NCBI GenBank assembly: GCA_943737045.1
Contig: CALSFV010000657.1
Location: forward strand, 124,001 to 188,000
Source of the DNA: Parapristionchus giblindavisi
Lineage: Eukaryota > Nematoda > Chromadorea > Rhabditida > Diplogasteridae
Length of the DNA: 64,000 nt
Direction of reading: 5' to 3'
Part shown: piece by piece, positions 48,801-60,552 of the stretch
How positions within the stretch are numbered: position 1 is the first letter of the stretch
Layout of the letters: each line of letters opens with the position of its first letter
Notes under the pieces: model-generated
What the model saw: the letters and a program-made list of their open reading frames with translations, nothing else
Databases searched by the model: none
Told to the model about the DNA's origin: nothing
Position numbers and translations under genes: made by a program

Positions 48801-50084
48801 CCTTTTAAGTCCCGCCCACCCGTCATCATCTTTTTTTCACTCGTGTTTTGCATTACGTCTTGGTCTTTGGTCACTTTTTCGCCTAATTGATGCGCGTGAT
48901 TTCCCGCCCTACCCCTTTTATTGATGCCTTTGCCCTGAAAGTGACCCCCCCCCCTGAATTTTGAACACCAGCTCGCTTACTCAACCCCCATTTTCTACCG
49001 TATCATGGCTCTTCTGAAACCTGCTTCCACCTGCTTTTGTTCGTCTTTTTTTGTATTGATCTTCCTCTTTTTATGTGTTTATTTTTCGAATTATAGAGTA
49101 CGTTGAAAATTCGTCATCATTCACTTTTTCTTCACTAATTGAAAAATCCAGGATGCCTTTTGTCATTCGATCACGCCTTACATACGTTTATTTATATATT
49201 ATTGTCACTGCTCTAAGCCCCGCCCCTTTTCACCCTACTTGATATATCAGCTACCGTATACCTTACAATTGATTGTGCTAATAACAGCCAACGTGTTTCT
49301 CGGTTTTTGTTCACTCTCTCGTTGTTGTTGTTCCCAAAACGACTTTGAAACATTGATCGATTTATTGTTTATTGCTTGATTTGGCATAATGGTTCTTCTA
49401 TTTCCAATTCTTCCTCTTTTCCTGCCTAGGAAATAAATTGCCCCCTTTACCGCCCCATTCCCCCCCCCCCCCCATTTCTCGAATACCCACAACCACATAC
49501 ATACATATAGCAACTATTTATCGATCTTTTTACTCATTTTTTTCGATCTTTATGCATCACTATCAAAACCAATCGATAATCTGAAGAATGAAAGATACCG
49601 TATACCTTTACTATCGCTGTAGGATATTCCGTCTCGCCTCCTGCATGATCCTGTACGTTTTCAATCATCATGTTCATACTCTTGTTCTTTTATCGATTGT
49701 ACATCTTGGCATTATTCCAAATTTGCTGGACCCGTTTGTAATAAGTTTCGCATGTTTTTCTCCATACTATCTCCTTTGAGAGATTTTACACATAAATAAT
49801 ATGAATAAATGATTTCATTTTTTGAATTCAGCTGTTTATATACTTTGCGATCAGTCGTTGCTCAGTCGTCTGCTATACCTATATATTCATTATTTATTTA
49901 TTTATGTCATCAAATATATCCATCCATTTCCTCGTGCCCTAATACCAATCAATGTATAATTTATCGATTGACTGTACAGGTCCTTCATGGCGAAACTTTC
50001 GGCGCGAGAGCTCACGCAGGCGGCGTAGCCGCGATCCCTGAAGCTACCACTACCGACCAGTGGCTGGCCTCTCTCGGTATCTAG
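43585..50084 (+). CDS. STPR-repeat protein with poly-Ser/Gln and Pro-rich acidic tail (14 exons, ~669 aa)
   Basis: Exons 43585-43646, 43734-43791, 43964-44007, 44378-44412, 44878-45065, 45650-45710, 45867-45921, 46153-46210, 46615-46653, 47036-47133, 47230-47384, 47606-47756, about 47791-48691, and 49980-50084. Residues 201-223 and 224-246 are two 23-residue units ([20 protein letters not shown]..., [20 protein letters not shown]...), followed by a partial basic third unit. This matches the STPR DNA-binding repeat of FMBP-1 and ZNF821 (inference from pattern). A Ser/Asn/Gln tract follows, then Asp-rich and Pro-rich segments with VIIIEDDD (48149-48172), a SUMO-interaction-like motif. It is a probable nuclear DNA-binding protein. 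The join 47756-47791 needs a 28-34 nt intron. If the donor at 48692 is not used, the protein ends at 48739. Confidence 0.68.
45150..45305. repeat. GCCCCCTGTAAAATT repeats in intron 5 of the STPR gene
   Basis: Four spaced copies of a ATGCCCCCTGTAAAATT-like motif (near 45157, 45202, 45262 and 45289), separated by AT-rich sequence. Possibly a decayed element. Confidence 0.65.
45809..45855. repeat. (TTA)n microsatellite
   Basis: About 15 TTA triplets just before the exon 7 acceptor of the STPR gene. A similar (TTA)n lies at 55706-55755 before TMEM209 exon 10, and an (AAT)n at 57547-57581 before TMEM209 exon 17. Confidence 0.9.
48740..49979. other. AT-rich region, probable last intron of the STPR gene
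   Basis: No coding exon. It contains C homopolymers (48945-48953 and 49464-49477), AATAAA at about 49431 and 49804, and ends ctgtacag before 49980. If the STPR gene stops at 48739 this is its 3' UTR and the intergenic DNA. Confidence 0.5.
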
Positions 50085-52038
50085 ATGAGTCCACCATCGC
50101 CAACTCCGGCTTCGGCGTCGTCGTTCACACCACGACGTCCGTCTACGCGACGGATGCTCACGAGAATGCTACTGGCTCCGCCGTCCCCTCAACGATTGGT
50201 CAGTGTGTCTGGTTGCTGTAGTTTTGAGCATTCAATCGATATTCTGAGATATATCGATTGTTACGATTTGTATTGTCTCTTATGAGGAGATATAACCGTC
50301 AACAGTCGCACATTGTGAGCAATGAAAATAGGGTGAAACACGAATCTTGCAGGCGCTAGCAATGAAATTAATTAAAGGTGCTGCTGATTGCCTTCTCATT
50401 GGTCGTTCTGTACGTACTGATGACGCCGGGCGCATGGGATCAGATGGCCGGTTTCTTTACGGTAGGAAGATTATTGATTGATTGACTTATTATTGATTGA
50501 TAAGATATGGTGGAAGGTCATGAAGGGTTTTGTGAATCGTAGTCTTCGAAAGGATTTTGGGTTTGCGCTAACACTGCTGTGCAAAAACAGTCAGTATTGT
50601 CGTACACAATAACTTAATAACGTACAGTGTATTTGTACTCTCCATCAATCAATAAATATCTTTCTACAGTATGCCTACCCTACTATTACCTTTTGCAGAG
50701 TGACAGCGAGGCTGCGCTGCTGGATCGATATCGATCGGTGGCCCGACGTCAAATCCAATGGATGCATGATGATTGGAGTGGAGGAGGAGGAGTGATGAGT
50801 GGAGTGAATGATGTCAACGGAACCCTTGAGAGGTACGGTATTTAGAGAGGGGTGTTTAGGTACGGTACCCTGTGCACAGTGGATGGAAGCGTAGGTTTCC
50901 AAAAATGTCTAACGAACCTCAGAATTTGAGTTTTCCATTCACGGAACCCTTGAAATAACTACAACATTGTTCGATTCGTTGTAAAGATGGTAAATATTAC
51001 AGACAATTGTAATGTGCGATTAATAATTACTTGGGGGAACGTGAATACAGCGGGTTCATGATCAATTAGTTGTTTGGTTGACTGGTTGATCGATCGATTG
51101 ATTGATAGCATCATTTACAGATGCCGGAATACAGTACAAGGCGCGTCGGCAGTCGCGGACGACCGCGGCTTTGTCTGTACACGGGCAGAGGTTATTGATT
51201 TCTTGATTTAAAAAAAAATCGATTTTTTTAGTTTGTCGATGTAGATATCGGAAAGCGCCTTAACCGAGGCAAGACGATTGCATTTTCAGGTTGACTCGTC
51301 GGGCTGCTGTGCGAGTGCGTCAACGCGTACGCGCTTCGTGTGTGACGCGTGCGGCGGACAGGAGGGACGCGCTCCGATTGGCGCTGCGGTTGAAGGCGGA
51401 TCCACCGCGACCGAGTCGGGCGGATCGATATGCTGCGCCGAGTTTGAGCATTGCGTCTCATGTTGCATGAGGCCAGATCAGGTAGATATTTGTTATTATT
51501 GATTTTATTCGAATCATCAATTTCAGTGATATCAGTGCTCAATATTTATGTTTGAGTCTAATCCCATGTTATGTTTCAATCAACAATCTGCCAAAAGATC
51601 AAAGATCATCTGAGCTCCTTCTTCTGTTCCAGAAGGAGACATTGTTGCGCGTGCTGGACACGACACGTGGTCATCGCCTGAGGGCAATTCTGTCGGCTAG
51701 GGATCAATTTGAGGTGAGGAATTCGTATCCTTTTATTTATTGATTTATTTAAATTTTAACGTTTTGGAAGGTCTAATTAGGTAACTAACAATAAATGCAT
51801 AATTTGTGAAATCCTTGCACATTTTCAAGCATGCAATGCAATGCATCTGTATCAATTTAAAACGTTTTGTGATAAATCTTGAAAATCAATATTTTAAGAA
51901 ATACAAATAAAAATACAAAAATAGATTCCTTTTCAGTTATGCTCTTCGCTTTGTCGGACGTCGTCGCTCTCCGTGCGACACGAGAACAAGTACAAGAATG
52001 CGGCGGCCAAGCACTGCTTTGTCCACGCTGAATCATAA
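50085..52038 (+). CDS. SPRING1: SPRING (C12orf49) orthologue, Golgi regulator of SREBP processing (7 exons, 258 aa)
   Basis: Exons 50085-50198, 50378-50461, 50699-50832, 51121-51190, 51290-51481, 51633-51713 and 51937-52038 join in phase. The short basic, Ser/Pro-rich N-terminus precedes a signal anchor (about 39-53, [15 protein letters not shown]). The luminal Cys-rich domain shows the family blocks [46 protein letters not shown] and AKHCF. Vertebrate SPRING is a Golgi type II protein that promotes site-1 protease maturation and SREBP activation (established). A Gly/Ala/Ser-rich insert sits between CDAC and ICC, where vertebrate forms are short. The ATG follows tatctag with no leader. No TM or cysteine of the core is visibly missing. 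Confidence 0.95.
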
Positions 52039-53367
52039 TCGCGCCCCGATTGAACTATGTTGACCCGATTGAACCATACCGTAGTCCGCTTGGGTACGCG
52101 TCGCGTTTGGCTTTTCAATAGTTTGACTCTATACATATGATGTCAGGGTGTCTCTGAAGCAGCCATACCCATAGGTGTACCAAATTGTTTGTACCTTTTT
52201 TTCAAAATTTATGTGCTATTATTTATCATTATATATCACCGGTCTTGAGAATTCCACTAATATTCCTGTTCCCTTACACACTTGATCGTGTATTTAGCTA
52301 GCAGTTCAACTTTTCCTTTTTTCGTTTTCTTGTCTCGCTTCGCGCTATCATATCCACATTTTGACTGGCAAGGAAATTCAAGTTTCAAAAAGGCGCGAAA
52401 AACTGACACGATTTTGAATTTAACGCTGTGTACATGCGTATTATCGGTCTAATTCTGCCCTGAACAAATCAATCATTGCTTAGATCAAAGATCAAAGATA
52501 GGGATCAGAATCATTTCATGTATCTGTGTACCATACTACCATGTGTACCATACTACTGTGTACCATTGATCCAATATTTATTCGTTCCGTCCGATCAATA
52601 TATTCTATATAGTCTACAGTACTCTAATCATCCGTTTACTAGTTCCCTTATATGAGTATACTGTAATCTAATCTAGCCACACCGTTTCCCTACATAGTCT
52701 TCCTATCGTATGCCCAAACGATCAGTTACAGTATTTATCGATTGTGATACCGTCCCTCTACTGGTTTATGGATACATTTGATCTTTTTGTTCCTCGTTTT
52801 TTTGTCCTTTTTCGGAATTTTCGTAACATTTTGTACATTTCGATCAACCATCGCGACATAGTGTGCTTCGTGGATAAAGCTATTTTTGCTCCAATTATGC
52901 TGATTTGACCTGGTCTATGAATTGTCGTGTGCGATGATTACGGTAGCGCGTGCGCCGAGTGTGTATCTTGAAGATGGACGTTTCCGAATTGCGCGGTTCA
53001 GTTATTGCTTTCAATTCAGAGACTTTCTCTGAATTAAAAGTAATAACGAGATGATGCTTTGATTTCAACAATCTGATCTTGTATATTACACAGCGTTTCG
53101 AGAGCCGTCATGGTGTGGCCGAGAAAATGGTAGATCGGACAAGCGAGAGAGTACGATAAAGTGAGAGAGCAGACGGTTATTGCACACTAAGACACAGCGG
53201 TTGTCCGAAACGGTAATTGAAACCTTGGCAAAATACCAAAACAATTACGGTCACCGTATGCGCTTTCTAGCTTTCTCTCTTTTTTTCGCTCAACCTAAAT
53301 CTTTGTCACACTATGACAGAGCTCTCGGAACGCTGTGTAAGATGATATTGATTGATTCTGATGACAG
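52039..53367. other. Intergenic region between SPRING and TMEM209 genes
   Basis: AT-rich with an antisense TTTGATC run (52483-52500) and many TACCGTA/TACGGTA motifs. It ends gatgacag directly before the TMEM209 ATG. No gene seen. Confidence 0.6.
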
Positions 53368-55707
53368 ATGCCACCATCGTCTCCTTCTCTTGTATCGTCG
53401 ACGATGAGTCCTGGACGGAAGGCAACGCTCGAACCTCTCACCACACCAATGAGGACGGAGATTGTGCAGAGGGAACGGAGTCAACGGTAATAATAATAAT
53501 ACTATTTATTCCTTCAATTGAAAGCATAGGGCAAATGGAATATATATGGCCTTGTTTTCGAAAATCGAAAGAAAAAAATCTTTATTTTTCGCTTAAATTA
53601 TACTCTTGTATTAAAAAATGAGTTGTATGTAGTGGGTCGATCGTCACATTATGAGGGTATATTAATGTATTATTGATATTAATTGATTTGATATTGATCT
53701 TGATTGATTCACGTTTCCAGGATCGGCAGCTACTCACGCGCACTGGTGCTGTGGGCGATTGCCGTCGGCGTACTATCGATTGAGGTGGGGAGATTTTTAA
53801 TTATTGTAATCGTACCAAAACGACAGGCTGCTGTAGTGGTTATGGCCAGACCGAAACCGGAAAGTGGCGGGTCATTCGATTAGTTGTTTGAGAACGGGGT
53901 CCTTGGGTTAATTCATTATTTATTTATTTATTTATTTACAGTGGTACTTTCTTGATGGCTGGTGCCTGGCTACGCTCACACGAGGACTGCTGCCTGAAGT
54001 GATCACAAGCTCCGTCGTGCTCGCAGTGAGTGTAGTTTACTCTCGCCCGATTGTGTAGTTTGATCGGGGCTATGTCCATATGTTCTCTGTAGTTTGATCT
54101 TTGATCTCTGATCTCTCGTATATTCAGTGTCTACTGGGCGCGGTGATCGCGTGTGTCATGCTCTCGTACTCACTGGTGCGTGAGACGTATCCAGACCGCA
54201 CTACTTCTACTACGGTAGTTTCGTCACCATCCCCGTCATTGGGTCCCGCTTCTCCCGTGACGTCATCGCCCCTCACTGGCAAGGAGACTGCCAATGCGAG
54301 TAAGTGATGGAACTCTCGGAACTTTGATCTTTGATCTTTGACCAGATAAGTAAGTCCGCATTTTCAGCCATCTTCACCACGCCTCAGAGTCAGCGTCAGG
54401 GTTCGAGTAGAACGAGGTGAGAGCGGGAGTTTCAGTTTAGGAGTTTCTTTTGTTTATCTGTGAAATCAAATCTATAAAATCTTTGTTTGTTGTAATGTAT
54501 GCTAGCATTTTCGGCTTGTGAACATGTTTTGAAACTATAGGATGATTACTCGTCTTGTCATTCTTTGATCTTTGATCTCTTGATCTCTCTCTTTGTTTGC
54601 AGTCCCATTCCTCTGTACGGTTCGACGTCGCCCGCTCGTCCCGACTGTTCGTGGTTGGATGCACACGCGTTCGGAGACTCGCGGAATCCCGCCAAGAGTC
54701 CCCGGAGTATCGATGAACGGTACGGTAATATCGTACTACGGTAGAAGAGCGAAGGGGATCGATATTTATAGTTGGCTATTTGTGGTTATAGTATAATTTA
54801 AAATAAGTCACCTTGCGCCTGATCTGTGCCATTGGATGTATTCTAATCGAGGGTTGTTTTTTTCATTTCCGATTTGTTGACTAGCATATGCAAGGTACAA
54901 TTTTTTTTAAATATACAATTACCCAATTATGTTACTTTCAGTGGTCTATCCTCATCATCACCCCACTCCACATCCATGACCAGCTCTCCGCTCCTCTCAC
55001 TATCGACGTTCTCTCCATCCGCATCCGCGTCACCCGCAGCCATTGGCGCGTCCATTCTGAGTGATCTATCCGCGTCGAGTCGAGCGCCCTTCCAGGCCAA
55101 GTGAGAACATTTGTGAATATGTTTATCTTTGATCTTTGATCTTTTGCAGGATCGCGGCGCTTCCGTCGACCAAGATGATGACTTCCATTCACACACAGGA
55201 ACAGGTTATCGATTGATTTTTCTTATCGATTGATTTTATTTTAGAGATTGATTTTTTACGGAGCCATATTGTTCATGTTTACCACATTAGACTGGCTGAT
55301 TACGTTTCAATTAAGCTACAGTTGATTCTCCGTGCTAGACGCTTATGATGATTGGCATAATAAAATAAATTTTCTGTTTGTAACCTTGTAGGTTGATCTC
55401 TTACTGGCGAAGAGTCGGGAGGAGGCGGCAGCCGGAGCGGCGTCCGCGTCTGACGCGCGGTTGAATGAATCGAGCAGCTTCTATCAGGTATTGTAACTGC
55501 GAGCATGGCGAATGAAAGAGTTGAAAATGTAACTTGTGTGAAAAAAGTTCAGACTTTCGTGCTGATTTATTGTTATGTAAATTACACTACTATTTGCTAT
55601 TTAAGTGATTTAGCTACTAGAGTACTTTTCGCTTTTTCTTATTTAACCATTTGCGCTATCAGTCATCTTTTAATTTGGCCTTTAACTAGTACGGAACGGT
55701 AAATATA

Positions 55708-55754
<47 letters not shown>

Positions 55755-57547
55755 TAAAAAAATAATTACAGGCAATGCTGCACCTCGACGGTCTGGAGTT
55801 GCATCCGTACCAGATGAGTAGAGAGGCCGCTGGCAGCAAGTCTGATCCATGTAAGACTGTTGATCTTTGATCTTTGATCTTTTGATGTCGACTCTAATGA
55901 AGTAGTCTAGTCTCGTGTTTGGTAATACTGATTGATTTTATTTCGACGGTTCTCATAGGTTTGAGCGCTTTTATCGATTATTCAGAATTAGCTGATCTCT
56001 GGTCCTTTGATCTCTGATCTTATGATATTTGGCCTCTTTAACTTATTTCTTCCCCAGATGACGTCATCTACGACAATCGAGGCGGCGTTCATCTGTCTCC
56101 CAGACTCGCTTCTCCCCTCGGTTTGTGATCTTTGATCTTTATAGATATTACATTTTTCGTGTGAGCATATCCCTTGGTAACGGTGTATTCTCTTAACAGG
56201 TGGTTCCGGATCGGACGAGGCGACGCGTTTCCGCGTTGAACTCGCGGCTCAACGCGCGGCTGCCGCGGCTAATGCAGTGAGTTGTTGTTTGCTTGCGATT
56301 TGATCCATGATGTGGGTCTGACGGCGTGACGAACAAGCTATTTCTGTCGCCACTGCATGGTACCTGTCGCATCGCCGTTTCGCAATATTCTTATATACAT
56401 AGCTGTAAAAGTTGCAACGTTTAATTACGTTGTCTTATCCCCTTAATAATATCGTAATCAATCAAATAATAGACGTTCATCATGATGATCAAGAGAGATA
56501 CATTTCTACTGATATTGTTGATAAATCAATAATTCAATCAATCAATATCTTCTTTTGTAGCAATCATCATCATCGTCATCACCTTATGAGAGCAGACGTC
56601 GTCGTCTATCTCATCATCACTCCCAGTCGCCCTCACGGTACTTGATTCTTGATTTTTATTGATTATCGAATAAAAAAAATCAATAGTATGTTGATCTCAT
56701 AATATTTGTTCGCACACTTCTAATATTTTTGTTGTCTTAAATTAGTAATAATTAAAATAGTTGAGAGTAAGTTTAGAAAAGATTAGATAATTATTTTTTA
56801 TTATTCGATTTAGTAATAATAGTAATTTATTTATGCGTAATTCAGAGATGTGTCGTCAAGCGGTACCGATGGTAGTGGCTCTCAGACCGACTCCGCCCAG
56901 AGAAGACGCGGCGACTCATTCAATGCTGGTACGTACAGGATTCTTTCACAAGTTTTTGTCCATGAATTGAAACAGACATGATTTTACTTGCATTGATAAG
57001 AGTAAGACAATTCCATATGTTGAGTACTTGAGCAACCAAATTAATTAATTGATTTTTAAAAGTTTTGAAACTCATTTCACATTAAAATGTGAAATGAATT
57101 AACGTGGTACGTACACTCAAGGTACATGGAGCATCGCGATAATAATTTTTTTTAAACAAAATAAATATTCCCATCTGTCAGGAGCGCTTCTATCGGACGC
57201 GGAATTGACGCGTGCGGAGCAGCGGATGCGCGTCTGGCTTGTGAATACGATCGTTCGACCGCTCAATGATGGCATCCGCACGCTTAATAAGCGTCTGGAA
57301 ACGGTAATTATTGATTTTTTCAACGAATTTTATATCTTTTTTTGTATTGTTTGGTGAAATATTCCGACTACCTTGGTACGCTCACATTTACTCTTATAGG
57401 ATCTGTCCGCGTTGCATCTCCGCGTCGGTGTGAGCTCGTCTGACGCGTTGTCCGCTGCGATCACGGCGCATCCGGATCTCATCTCCACCACCCTACCGCA
57501 CATTCTGCCATACCTCAGGGTTCATGCCAATCAGGTACGATATTTGG

Positions 57548-57582
<35 letters not shown>

Positions 57583-59024
57583 TCCATTATTCAGGCGTAT
57601 CTCGTCTCTCGACTGGCCGCACTCTCAGTTGGCTCGTGCATGGCCGATTTCTCGTGGGCTAGTGGCGGACCTCAACCACTGACTGATGATAAGTGTACGA
57701 TAGTTTCCTCTGATGATCTTTGATCTTTGATCTTTCTATTCCATTGATATCAATTTGATCTCTGATCTTTGCAGCCTCATCATCGGCGAGTTCCTCATCG
57801 TACGCGTCTTCGCCCTCGCGTCTATCCGCGCGTCCATGGACTGACGCGCTGCCCACTGACACGCAGTTGGTGCTGTCACTGTTCGCTACGTACATGGACG
57901 CACGCGTCTCCAGCAGCGCCCTTGTACAGACACACAATGTGGGTGGAGCTTTCTTGTCTTACACTCTCTAACGCTTATGAGCAGCCATGATAATTTGGTT
58001 TATCGATTGAATTAGGAATTTTTAGTTGTTAGACTTGATAGACTCTATTAATCAATGATTCAGTGGTTAATGGCTTTTTGGAATTTATTGATTTATTGAT
58101 TGATTGCATCATGATCAGGTCGATCAGCCCTTCACCGCTCGATACACATTGATCAATCCGGCGAAACCGACCGCTCTCCACCAGAGCAGCGGATCGTTCT
58201 ACATTCATCTGGTAGGTTCATGTAGTGTGTTCAAAATTCACGAAATGAAATGGGGGTGGGAAGGGAAGAGAGAATGGGTGTTGTTTGTTTGCATTTGAGC
58301 TGTGCGGTCACTTACATACTCCCCCCCATGCGCGCTCATTCCACCAGGTGCATTTGCGTTTCGCGGTTGGGACATGATAAGGTTGAATATTGTGTCCGAT
58401 AATTTCATTTACTCGTAGGTTCAAAAATAGAACGAACACGGTCATAATTTCTAGCTCTAGAGACTGCATATTCTAATATTTTTTTATCAGTTCCACCAGT
58501 TGGGAGGTGCAGTCCTGTTGCATTCCCGTCTTCTTCATACTATACCCTAGCGGCGTCACACTTTCGCACCTTATTTTGTAAAATTTAAAAAAAGGATATT
58601 TTTCATAGACGCAAACTTTAGAGTGTTTCATGGGGATAAGATTTGTCGGAATGAAAATAACTTTGAAAAATCAATAATCTTGATCAGGCCTCGCTCAATC
58701 CGCCCTCACTCGAGTTCGTGGCCGTAACGTCTGAAGGCGTGTCGACGATTACGGTAAGGCATTATTGATTAGTTAGCCTATTTAATTGATTGGTTTCTGT
58801 AAAGAATTAATCAATAATACCCAGATAATAAACTTACCCATAATTTACGGTAGATGAGTGCAGCAAATATCGATTGTTCTATTGATTAATTGTAGTCTCG
58901 TTCACTCTTCGGTATTCTGGCTCACTTCATCGCCCATGCGAAATGGAGAAACGACGGACGTATCGATCGACTCGCTCTCTCCGATCCCGCAATCAATCTC
59001 GATGTCGTCGTGACGGGACGCTGA
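53368..59024 (+). CDS. TMEM209: TMEM209 orthologue, nuclear-envelope membrane protein (21 exons, 700 aa)
   Basis: Exons 53368-53486, 53721-53784, 53942-54025, 54128-54299, 54368-54416, 54603-54719, 54942-55100, 55150-55204, 55392-55487, 55772-55850, 56058-56120, 56200-56276, 56561-56637, 56846-56928, 57182-57303, 57400-57534, 57595-57694, 57775-57938, 58119-58211, 58688-58753 and 58896-59024. Two N-terminal membrane helices (about 46-60 and 82-106) precede a long Ser/Pro-rich disordered region. The conserved C-terminal domain (Pfam cytochrome B561 N-terminal type) follows, with WLVNTIVRPL, HANQAYLVSRLAAL, LPTDTQLVLSLFATYMDARV and LNPPSLEF. Human TMEM209 (561 residues) localises to the nuclear envelope and binds NUP205. 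The extra length here is in the disordered middle. The ATG directly follows gacag. Intron 7 is only 49 nt. Confidence 0.92.
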
Positions 59025-59643
59025 GCGACTACCGTAACCCCCAGACTCCGCCCACTTTCTACCGTATCTCTTCTGTTGATTACTCATCGTAACCCCATTT
59101 TATATCGTTGTCTACTTGTTTTTTCGTACTTCTCACTTAGGCTACAATAACCCCTCCAACATTACAAAATATCGTTTTATGTTTGAGTTTGTATTGAAAG
59201 ACGAACGAATAGGAGAGAAAGAGAAAATGATAGAGAGATGATTAATCGTCGGATTCATAAAAGAATGATTAATTTTGGTTATTGATTGATTACTCTTTGT
59301 CCTCCCCCCTCCGACATTTCCCTTTCTCTCTTTCATGATCCACTATATACATCTCCTCCATGTTTCCACCACAATTGATACCGTAATCCACCGTTCGTTG
59401 CTAGACCACCACCGCCACTTTGATAGCTACTGTATTTGTTATGTTTCAGATCTTATTCGTTTTCTCTCATTCTCTCTTATCGAACAGGCGTTTGATTCCA
59501 CTTTTTAATGCCACATTAATGTTTGTTCAACGTGGCGCCTGCGGTAGCTCCTTTCTCTATTCCTCTCCCGTATTATTTCTTCCTTTTCATTATCCTCTCT
59601 ATCAATCCTGAACATTCGTCAGATGCCGACACGATGTTAGCAA
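59025..59643. other. Downstream flank of TMEM209
   Basis: T/C-rich DNA with no supportable exon. The TMEM209 3' UTR should lie here, but no clear AATAAA is visible in the first 300 nt. Confidence 0.5.
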
Positions 59644-60552
59644 GTTACGGTAGCCATTCACTCTTGATCGATGGTTACGGTAGCCATTCACTCTTGATCG
59701 ATGGTTACGGTGGCCATTCACTCTTGATCGATGGTTACGGTAGCCATTCACTCTTGATCGATGGTTACGGTAGCCATTCACTCTTGATCGATGGTTACGG
59801 TAGCCATTCACTCTTGATCGATGGTTACGGTAGCCATTCACTCTTGATCGATGGTTACGGTAGCCATTCACTCTTGATCGATGGTTACGGTAGCCATTCA
59901 CTCTTGATCGATGGTTACGGTAGCCATTCAGTCTTGATCGATTGTTACGGTAGCCATTCACTCTTGATCGATGGTTACGGTAGCCATTCACTCTTGATCG
60001 ATGGTTACGGTAGCCATTCACTCTTGATCGATGGTTACGGTAGCCATTCACTCTTGATCGATGGTTACGGTAGCCATTCACTCTTGATCGATGGTTACGG
60101 TAGCCATTCACTCTTGATCGATGGTTACGGTAGCCATTCACTCTTGATCGATGGTTACGGTAGCCATTCACTCTTGATCGATGGTTACGGTAGCCATTCA
60201 CTCTTGATCGATGGTTACGGTAGCCATTCACTCTTGATCGATGGTTACGGTAGCCATTCACTCTTGATCGATGGTTACGGTAGCCATTCACTCTTGATCG
60301 ATGGTTACGGTAGCCATTCACTCTTGATCGATGGTTACGGTAGCCATTCACTCTTGATCGATGGTTACGGTAGCCATTCACTCTTGATCGATGGTTACGG
60401 TAGCCATTCACTCTTGATCGATGGTTACGGTAGCCATTCACTCTTGATCGATGGTTACGGTAGCCATTCACTCTTGATCGATGGTTACGGTAGCCATTCA
60501 CTCTTGATCGATGGTTACGGTAGCCATTCACTCTTGATCGATGGTTACGGTA
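59644..60552. repeat. 30-bp minisatellite, 30 copies
   Basis: Head-to-tail units of 30 bp beginning GTTACGGTAGCCATTCACTC. Copies are almost identical; the few variants include tggcc near 59710 and a cagtcttgatcgatt copy near 59930. Because 30 is a multiple of 3, long ORFs appear on both strands (a YGSHSLLIDG decapeptide on +). No spacers, so not CRISPR. Homogeneity implies recent expansion. Confidence 0.97.

Noticed and set aside
49987..50028. 13-codon upstream ORF of SPRING
   Set aside because: The region reads better as a coding exon of the upstream gene in another frame, so a regulatory uORF is not needed.
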